A stretch of DNA of 9,236 nucleotides from Acidimicrobiia bacterium. Lineage in GTDB: Bacteria > Actinomycetota > Acidimicrobiia > Acidimicrobiales > Ilumatobacteraceae. The stretch spans positions 1 to 9,236 of the forward strand of contig JACCUL010000479.1 in the NCBI GenBank assembly GCA_013811855.1. The letters run 5' to 3'. A model generated the notes under the pieces. That model was given only the letters and a program-made list of their open reading frames with translations, was not told the origin of the DNA and did no database searches. How positions within the stretch are numbered: position 1 is the first letter of the stretch; every line of letters starts with the position of its first letter. Below are positions 1 to 6,800 of this stretch, piece after piece. A program made the position numbers and the translations under genes.

Positions 1-1
1 G

Positions 2-2782
2 TCGTGGCTCGTCACCGGCGCCACCGCCGCCGGCACCCGGCCGGTCCGCTGGGACGTGCCGTTCATCGGTCGCCACAGCGAGCGGGCCATCCTCGACGCC
101 GCCGTCGACCTCGTCCGGGCCGGACACAGCGGGGTCGTCTCGATCGTCGGCGAGGCCGGCTCCGGCAAGACCCGACTCGCCGACGAGGTCGTCGAGCGGG
201 TGACCGGCGAGGCGATCGTGCTGAGCACGGCGTGCGCGCCGTACGGCGAACCGAGCGTCTGGACGCCGGTCGTCACCGCGCTGACGAACCTCTTCGACAT
301 CGACCCCGAGGGCCCTTCCGAGCAGGCCCGCCTCGCCGTCGAAGCCCGGGCCGACGAGCTGTGGGGGCTGTCACCGGGGGCGCCGGAGATGGAGCGTTTC
401 CTCTCGGCGATCGCCTACCTCCTCGGCCACCCGTCGGACCTCGACCGGCTCGACGCCGCCGGCGCCCGCGACGTCGTGGCCGGCGCCATCGCCGACATGA
501 TGCGGCGCCACGCCCAGACCCGCATGACGGTGCTGTGGGTCGACAACCTGCAGTGGGCCGAGCCGATGCTGCGCGACCTCCTGGCCGTCGTGGTGCGGTC
601 GTTGGCCGACCTGCCGTTTCTGCTCGTCACCGCGCAACGACCGGACGACGACCTCGTCTGGCCGCCGCCCCTGCTCGATCGGCCGCTCCTGCTGCGGGTG
701 CCGCTCGGGCCGCTGGGCCGCAGCGACGCCGTCGCACTCGTGCAGGCCATCGCCGAGCGCGACGAGCCCGACGCGACGTTGAGCGACGAGGCCTGTGCCG
801 GACTGGTCGACCGCGGCGGCGGCAACCCGCTCTTCCTCGTCGAGCTGGCGGCGATGGCCGCGCAGTGTGCAGACGCGGCGGAACTGCCGGGCACGCTGCG
901 GGCGCTGATCGCGGCCCGGCTCGACCAGCTGCCGACGCCGCTGCGGGCGATCGTCGACAACGCCGCCGTGCTCGGCGCCAGCGACTACGTCGACGCCCTC
1001 GACGCGTTCGCCACCGGCATGGGTCAGGACTTCCAGCCGGCCGACCTGGACGAGCTCGTGTCGCTCGGCCTGCTGGAGGTCGAGGGAAGGTGGTGGCGGT
1101 TCCGTAGCGACGTCGTGCGCGAGGTCGCCTACCAGACGCTGACGAAACGGGTCCGGGCCCAGCGCCACGCCGGCACGGCCAAGTTCCTCGGGACCAAGCG
1201 GCCCCACCAGGTCGAGGAACTGGCGCATCACGCGGCCGCCGCGGCCGAGCTCGTGGCCGAGCTGGGACGGGTCGAGGGCGTGCCGTCGGACATCACCGAG
1301 CGGGCCGTTGACGCCCTCCTCGCAGCGGCCCGGGGGGCGCTGGAGACGGGGCGTTTCGACGACGCCAACCGGCTCGTCGGTCGGGGTCTCGATCTCCATC
1401 CGACGAGCGCCACCACCGAGCGCGAGCTGCTGCTCGTGCGCTCCAGTTCCGAGCTCGACCAGCGCGACACGGCCTCGGCCCGGGCCGACGCCGACCGGGT
1501 GCTCGAGGGTGCCATGACCGATGCCGACCTCGTGCACGAGGGCGAGGCCCGGATCCGGTTGGGCACGGTCGGGCGGATGGAGGGCAACCTCGACGTCGGT
1601 CGCGTCGAGCTCGACCGGGCCGTCGAGCTGTTCCGCGAGCTCGGCGATCGGCCTCGTCTGGCCCAGGCCCTGCGGGCCCGCGGGTTCTCCGAGGTGTTCG
1701 GCGGGACACTCAGCGTGGCCAAGGAGTACATCGACCAGGCGCTCGTCATGTTCAAGGAGCTGGACGACGAGCGCGGCCACGCGTGGGCCCACCACGACCT
1801 GGCGTGGGTGGCGTTCATGACCGGCGACTTCACGGACGCCGAGCTGCAGATGGAGGACGCCGCGCAGCGGTTCGAGGCGCTCGGCGACCGCGTCGGCGTG
1901 CACTGGGCCCAGGGGCTGAAGGCCTTCGTGCTCTACTTCCAGCGAAGGTTCGACGAGGCCGAGGAGCTGGCCACGGTGCTCGAGGCCGAGGCCCGACGCT
2001 GGGGCGACACGTGGGCGCGTCTGATGATGGTGTCGTTGCTGTCGAACTTGCGGCTGTGGACCGGTCGGGTGGCCGAGGCCGAGCAGTTCGGCGAGCGCGC
2101 CCTGGCCGGGTTCCGGGAGATCGGCGATCGCTTCGGCATGACCCAGGCGCTGGCCTCGCTGAACCGCGCCAGGGCCGCGCTGGGCAAGGTGGCCGAGGTC
2201 CGTCGCGGCGCCGAGGAGGCCATCGCGCTCGGCCGCACGTTCGGTGAGCTCGTGCTCGGCTGGCAGGGCGCGGCCGGCGTCGCCATGCACCTCGGCGACG
2301 CCGAGCAGGCGCTCAACCTGATCGACCAGGTGCTCGAACGGCACCGCGCCGCCGGCTCGTCGGACGCCGAAGCGACCGTGGTGCGGGCGCTCGCGCTGTG
2401 CCAGTTGCAGCGGGCCGAGGAGGCGATGGAGGCGATCGTCGCCATCGACGTCGACGATTTCCCGTTCGCCCGCTCGGCCCGGGCACTGGTGATGGCCATG
2501 GCCGGCGACCCGATCGACGCCGTCACCGACGCCGAGATCGTGGAGAAGGAGCGCGGCGCCAGCTACTTCGACATCGCCATCGCCCGCCTGGCCGGGGTCG
2601 TGGCCGCGACTCGGTCGGGCGACGAGGCCGGGCGCCAGCAGTGGGCGGAACGGTTCGCGGCACTGGCGTCGACGGTCGGCGATGTGGTGCTCGTGACCAT
2701 CGCCCAGGCCATCGCCGAGCCCGACACCGACCGCGCCGAGCCCGCCCTGGCCACCGGCTGGCTGCGGATCCTCGACACGTGA
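2..2782 (+). CDS. Signalling ATPase (AAA_16/STAND type) with TPR tail; 5' partial, probable cyclase-ATPase fusion
   Basis: Large cytoplasmic regulatory ATPase; its signal and output are not identifiable. Residues are counted from the internal GTG at 56. The family entry motif PFIGRHSE is at 2-9. Walker A GEAGSGKT is at 32-39 and the Walker B region VLWVDNLQWAEP at 159-170, with N after the Asp where many relatives have D-L-H-W. The motif GGGNPLFLVEL is at 254-264. A winged-helix-like part follows at about 290-370, then a helical tail to 908 with TPR-like repeats (clearest around 505-750, with recurrent GD-x-x and A-x-x-x-x-x-A-L patterns). The frame is open from base 2 with no stop, and the 18 codons before 56 read SWLVTGA..., resembling the linker after class III adenylate/guanylate cyclase domains. 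I therefore infer that the true start lies upstream and that 56 is internal. There is no C-terminal LuxR-type HTH, which argues against a LAL regulator. It ends in TGA and converges on the next gene with 5 bp between stops. Confidence 0.85.
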   Translation, partial: SWLVTGATAAGTRPVRWDVPFIGRHSERAILDAAVDLVRAGHSGVVSIVGEAGSGKTRLADEVVERVTGEAIVLSTACAPYGEPSVWTPVVTALTNLFDIDPEGPSEQARLAVEARADELWGLSPGAPEMERFLSAIAYLLGHPSDLDRLDAAGARDVVAGAIADMMRRHAQTRMTVLWVDNLQWAEPMLRDLLAVVVRSLADLPFLLVTAQRPDDDLVWPPPLLDRPLLLRVPLGPLGRSDAVALVQAIAERDEPDATLSDEACAGLVDRGGGNPLFLVELAAMAAQCADAAELPGTLRALIAARLDQLPTPLRAIVDNAAVLGASDYVDALDAFATGMGQDFQPADLDELVSLGLLEVEGRWWRFRSDVVREVAYQTLTKRVRAQRHAGTAKFLGTKRPHQVEELAHHAAAAAELVAELGRVEGVPSDITERAVDALLAAARGALETGRFDDANRLVGRGLDLHPTSATTERELLLVRSSSELDQRDTASARADADRVLEGAMTDADLVHEGEARIRLGTVGRMEGNLDVGRVELDRAVELFRELGDRPRLAQALRARGFSEVFGGTLSVAKEYIDQALVMFKELDDERGHAWAHHDLAWVAFMTGDFTDAELQMEDAAQRFEALGDRVGVHWAQGLKAFVLYFQRRFDEAEELATVLEAEARRWGDTWARLMMVSLLSNLRLWTGRVAEAEQFGERALAGFREIGDRFGMTQALASLNRARAALGKVAEVRRGAEEAIALGRTFGELVLGWQGAAGVAMHLGDAEQALNLIDQVLERHRAAGSSDAEATVVRALALCQLQRAEEAMEAIVAIDVDDFPFARSARALVMAMAGDPIDAVTDAEIVEKERGASYFDIAIARLAGVVAATRSGDEAGRQQWAERFAALASTVGDVVLVTIAQAIAEPDTDRAEPALATGWLRILDT

Positions 2783-2787
2783 GCGTC

Positions 2788-3756
2788 TCATCTCGTGTTC
2801 TGGTCAGCGATACCGACCGAATCCGTCGCTATCGCTGACCGGAAGCGGTGCAGAGCCCGCCGGACGGTGTTGATCGTCGTCGTCGGCTGGTCGACGACCA
2901 TGCCGTAGGTGAACTGGAACCCTGCGTACCCGTCGAGCAGGAGGGCGTTGAGGCGCTCGGCGTCACGCCGCATCTGCGCCGCGGAGCGATGGAACCGATG
3001 GCCGAGCAGCTCGACGACGACGTCCGTGCCGGGGAACCGGCAGTCGACCCGCACGATCCGCCCGTCGACGCGCGAGAGCACCTGCTGGGTGGTGGGGCGG
3101 GGCAGGTCGGCGCGGGCGACGAGCCGGAGGAACTCGCGCTCCAACCAGCTGTGACCACCGCGGGTCGGGTCCTTGCCGTCGAGCACGGCGAGCAACGCCG
3201 GGATGCCCCGGCGGCCCTTGACCCGCAGCGCGGTGGCGCGTTGACGGATCGCCGACTCCGTCGCCAGCCGGTCCCGTAGGGCAGAGTCCAGCGCCGCGGT
3301 GAGACGGTCGGCGGGCTCGGTTGCCGAGAGGTCGATCAGCGTGCGCACCGGACTGGTGATCGGCAACCCATCGTGCTCCTCCCGATCGATCGGTGCCAAG
3401 GCGTCGAGCACGTGCACGACGACGTCGCGCCGGCGCAGGTACCGACCCCGTGGCACGGTGACGTGGAACGGCGGCCGCAGCACGAACCCGTCGAAGCCGA
3501 ACACTGCCGCCGCCGAGGCACCTGATGCCCAGCACGGCGGCCCGATGTCGGCGACGGCACCGCGCAGCATGCACATCGGATCGCGGGCCCCGCCGGCGAG
3601 GCGAAAGGCGTTCGGTCCGATCTGGAGGAGGAAGCCGCTCTCGACCCGGCTCCGAAGCTGACGATCGCTCACCCCGGCCGCGTTCGCGGCGACGCGGGTG
3701 ACGATCCCCAGCTGACCGTTCGCGATCGTCATCAGCAGACGATTGGTCATGGCCAT
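2788..3756 (-). CDS. wHTH (AbiEi-like) plus DUF559/Vsr-like nuclease-fold protein
   Basis: About 322 aa from the ATG at 3756. The same frame can start at GTG 3783 (331 aa) or ATG 3750; none has a strong ribosome site, and relatives as I recall them begin about 10-15 residues before the LGIVTR-like motif, which favours the ATGs. Numbering from GTG 3783: residues 12-65 look like the AbiEi-antitoxin winged helix (LGIVTR, GVSDRQLRSRV, GPNAFRLAG). A middle part follows (TVPRGR, SPVRTLIDL). Residues 211-312 look like DUF559, a PD-(D/E)XK fold related to Vsr: HSWLEREFLRL, D247 in RVDCRF, E258 in VVVELLGHRFH, H265, then RRDAERLNALLLDGY. D247 and E258 fit the metal-binding acidic pair. The substrate is unknown, and DNA binding or cleavage is inferred from the fold only. 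No AbiEii-type toxin lies beside it. Palindromes R1 and R2 bracket it; R1 encodes its last residues. It could be co-transcribed from the upstream amylase gene. Confidence 0.82.
   Translation of the reverse strand: MAMTNRLLMTIANGQLGIVTRVAANAAGVSDRQLRSRVESGFLLQIGPNAFRLAGGARDPMCMLRGAVADIGPPCWASGASAAAVFGFDGFVLRPPFHVTVPRGRYLRRRDVVVHVLDALAPIDREEHDGLPITSPVRTLIDLSATEPADRLTAALDSALRDRLATESAIRQRATALRVKGRRGIPALLAVLDGKDPTRGGHSWLEREFLRLVARADLPRPTTQQVLSRVDGRIVRVDCRFPGTDVVVELLGHRFHRSAAQMRRDAERLNALLLDGYAGFQFTYGMVVDQPTTTINTVRRALHRFRSAIATDSVGIADQNTR
2802..2840. repeat. Palindrome R1 (39 bp hairpin), copy 1 of a pair
   Basis: Perfect 11-bp arms GGTCAGCGATA and TATCGCTGACC enclose a 17-nt centre. Inside it CGAC pairs with GTCG after one C/C mismatch, leaving a 7-nt loop CGAATCC. 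Flanks TTCT (2798-2801) and GGAA (2841-2844) are shared with copy R2, giving a 47-bp direct repeat with three differences. It begins 19 bp after the stop of the plus-strand ATPase gene, so it could end that transcript, but no T-run follows on either strand. It also lies inside the 3' end of the convergent nuclease gene and encodes its last residues. Function as terminator, protein-binding site or mobile-element end is not decided by the sequence. Confidence 0.9.
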
Positions 3757-3805
3757 GGAGGCACTGAACCACGTGGGTGTCACACCTGCCCCGGGCGCTG
3801 CTTCT

Positions 3806-3844
3806 GGTCAGCGATACCGACGGAATCGGTCGTTATCGCTGACC
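3806..3844. repeat. Palindrome R2 (39 bp hairpin), copy 2 of a pair
   Basis: It has the same 11-bp arms as R1 (GGTCAGCGATA / TATCGCTGACC), the same CGAC/GTCG inner stem, a C/T mismatch and loop GGAATCG. TTCT precedes it (3802-3805) and GGAA follows (3845-3848). It differs from R1 at repeat positions 17, 23 and 28. It lies 31 bp beyond the stop of the minus-strand amylopullulanase gene, a terminator-like place. It also lies about 22 bp (GTG 3783) or 49 bp (ATG 3756) upstream of the nuclease gene start, an operator-like place. AbiEi-type antitoxins are known to bind inverted repeats in their own promoter, so autoregulatory binding by the nuclease gene's wHTH is one reading; this is inference. 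Confidence 0.9.
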
Positions 3845-3875
3845 GGAACGGCCCGTGAGACGCTCCGCACCCAGA

Positions 3876-6800
3876 TCAGTTGCCGCACGGGGCGACGTTG
3901 CGCCAGTTCTCCACGGTGTCGTTGACCTCCTGCACGCCGTCGGCGTCGTAGACCAGGGTGAGCGGACGGTTCGCGACCTCGCCGCAGGCGGCGTCCTTCT
4001 CGACGTAGTCCCACGACGCCAGCGCGTACTTGTACTCGATCGGCGTGCCCTCCAGACCGGTGAACGTGATCGTCCACGTGGTGGCGTCGACGCGGGTCAG
4101 CGGGGTGCCGCCCGGGTCCCACTGCGGGTGGTCGCCGTCGAGGCGGTCGAGGAACCCGGCGATGTTGACCAGCCGGCCGGTGCCGTCGGTCGAGGCGGGA
4201 ACGGTCACGGTGTACGTCAGTGTCACCGTACGCAGCTCGGCCGTCGCGGTCACCTCGTCGGACCAGTCCGACCGGTTGAACGACGTGTCGACAGCGCGCA
4301 CGACGTAGAAGTACGTCGCCCCGTCGGCCACCGCGAGGTCCGTGAACCCCGGATCGGCCGACGGTGCGGCCGTGCCGATCACCGTGTACGGTCCGCCGCT
4401 GGCGTCGCTGCGCCCGACCTCGTAGCGGTCGACATCGGCGTCGCCGACGGCGTCCCACGACAACTCGACCCCACCGGGTGACGCGGTGACGACCTCCAGC
4501 CCGGATGGCACGGCGGGCGCGGTCGTGTCGCCGCTCGACGTGACGGTCAGCTGGCCTGCTTCCTCCGGGGAGTACGCGGTGTTCCCGTTGAGATCGGCAT
4601 ACAGCCAGTCCCGGCCGGCGGTCGTCGAGAAGCGATAGGCGTAGTCGTACTCGCCGATCGCCTCCGGCTGCAGGCTGGCGACGAACTGGTCTTCGAAGTT
4701 GTTCGTCCCCACGTCGCCGTCGAAGCGAGCATCGACCCACCGCCAATCGTCGGCGGCGGGGTCACTGCCGTCAGAGCCGTACCCGAGTTGCGCCTGCAGG
4801 CTCTCCGTGGCACCCGTGCCCTGCGTGTAGCCGCGGATGAACACCCGGCCATACACGTCGTCGGTGCGATCGGTCGTGCTGATGACGTGCGTCATCGCCG
4901 GCGGTCGGTCGATGGCGGCCCAGTCGATGAACAGGTGCGGCACACCACTGACCTCCTCCGATGGGACGCTCTCGTTGCCGGCGGCATCCACGGCGCGAAC
5001 GATGACGTAATACGTGCGGGCGTTGTCGAGACCCTCGATGTTCACCTCTGTACCGACGTTCTCCTCAGCCAGCACCCAGCCGCCACCGGACAACGGCGAG
5101 TAGTAGCTCCGGTAGCTCGCCGCGCCCGGCACGGGATCCCAATCGACGGTGAGCCGGTTCGGCGACTCGTCCGTGACGACGACGCCGGTCGGCGCGGCGG
5201 GCGGCGTGAGGTCGATGCGGTTCGTCGCCAGCAGCAGCGCGCCGTACGCCGGCAGCGACAGCCGGACCGTGCCGCCGGTGACCGACAGCAGCCGCGCGTC
5301 GGCGCCGTTGACGCCGAGGCGCGACCGCAGGAACGTGCCGTCGGCCAGCCACCCGGCGACCGGCACCGAGACGTCGACCGCGACGGCGGACGTGTTGATC
5401 GCCACGATCGCCGCCCCGTTGCCGACCGATCGCCCGTACGCGACCGTCCCGGCCGCGTCGTCGGCCAGCAGCACGTGCAGGTCGCCGCCGGTCAGCGCCG
5501 GAAGCTGGCGGCGCACCATGGCCAGCCGGTCGTAGTGGTCGCGCATCGCCAGGTCGGGCTCGCCGCCCTGACCGGCCCACGGGTACGTGCGCCGGTCGTC
5601 CGGATCGTCGTCACCGGTCATGGCGACCTCGTCGCCGTAGTACACGGTCGGGGCTCCGGCCATCGTGAACTGGATCAGCGACGCGAGGCGCATGCGGGCC
5701 TGGCCCTCGGCGACGTTGACCTCGTCCTCCTCGCGGGCGGCCCGCGTCTCCTCGCCGGGCGTGAGCGTCCAGAGCAGGCGTTCCGTGTCGTGGCTGTCGA
5801 GCAGGTTCATCAGCGCGAAGTAGGCGGCGTCGGGATAGTCCTCGCGGATCGCCTCGATGCGTTCAGCGAAATCGGTCGGCGTGATCGGGTTGCCCGAGTC
5901 AGGGAAGCCCTTGGCGTCGTACGCCTGAGGTGCCAGCAGGCCGATGACGGCGTCTCGCAGCCGGTAGTTCATCGTCGTGTCGAGCCGGTCGCCGCGCAGC
6001 ATGCGCAACAGCGTCGTGTCCTTCTGCCACGTCTCGCTGATCGTCAGCGCGTCGGGGTCGGTCTCGTCGACGACCTGGCGGAACGTCTCCCAGTACCCCT
6101 CGGGGAACGACGGGTCGCCAGACACATCGAGCCGCCAACCCGCGGCGCCCCGCTCGAGCCAGCGCCGCGTGATCGAGTTGCCGTCGGTGAGGAAGTACTC
6201 CTGCACCTCCGGGTTGGCCTTGTCCATCACGGGGATGGTGTCGAAGCCGAACCACCCCTCGTAGTTCATGGTGTTCGGCCCGGTCGGACCGGCGCACGGC
6301 CCGCCGCCCTCGTCCCGGAACACGAACCAGTCGCGCCACGGCGAGTCGACCGATTCGCAGGCGCCGACGGCCCCGTAGTGGTGGTAGCGGTCGAAGAACG
6401 GCGAATCGCTCGACATGTGGTTGAAGACGCCGTCGAGGATGATCCGGATGCCCCGCCGCTCGGCCGCCCGCACGAGGCGGCGCCAGTCGTGGGCGGTGCC
6501 GAAGTAGGGGTCGATGCGCGTGTAGCGCTGGGTGTCGTAGCTGTGGTTGCTGCCGGCGTCGAAGATCGGGTTGAAGTAGATGGCCGTGATGCCCATGTCC
6601 TGCAACGTGTCGAGCTGTCGGCGCACGCCGTTGAGGTCGCCGCCCATGTAGTCGCGGCCGCGGGGCTGCTCCTTGGTCGGTGACCAGTCGGGCGGCGTGT
6701 CGTCGAAACGCCACGGGCAGTTGGTGTTGCCGTCGGCGTAGTTGCGGCAGTAGCCCTCGGGCAACGTGCCCCACGGCAGCGCCAGGACCGGATCGTCGTA

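Noticed and set aside
56..58. GTG at 56 as the true start of the ATPase
   Set aside because: The frame stays open to the window edge and the upstream codons look like a domain linker. The GTG lies immediately before the conserved PFIGR motif, leaving no N-terminal region.
371..2791. 806-aa minus-strand open frame across the ATPase gene
   Set aside because: It is antisense to a gene with clear Walker and TPR motifs. Its protein is low-complexity in G, R, H, P and Q with no family motif, as expected of the shadow frame in GC-rich DNA.
2802..3844. Palindromes as a CRISPR array or as classical rho-independent terminators
   Set aside because: There are only two copies 1 kb apart with a gene between them, so not CRISPR. 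No T-run follows either hairpin on either strand, so a canonical intrinsic terminator is not supported, though termination activity is not excluded.
2788..3848. Insertion sequence
   Set aside because: No transposase motifs (DDE, HUH or serine/tyrosine recombinase) are seen in the enclosed gene, and no short target-site duplication was found outside the repeats beyond TTCT/GGAA, which belong to the repeats themselves.
4788..6683. 631-aa plus-strand open frame across the amylopullulanase
   Set aside because: It is antisense to the GH13 catalytic region with all its motifs. The product is R/V/H/D-rich with no recognisable domain.
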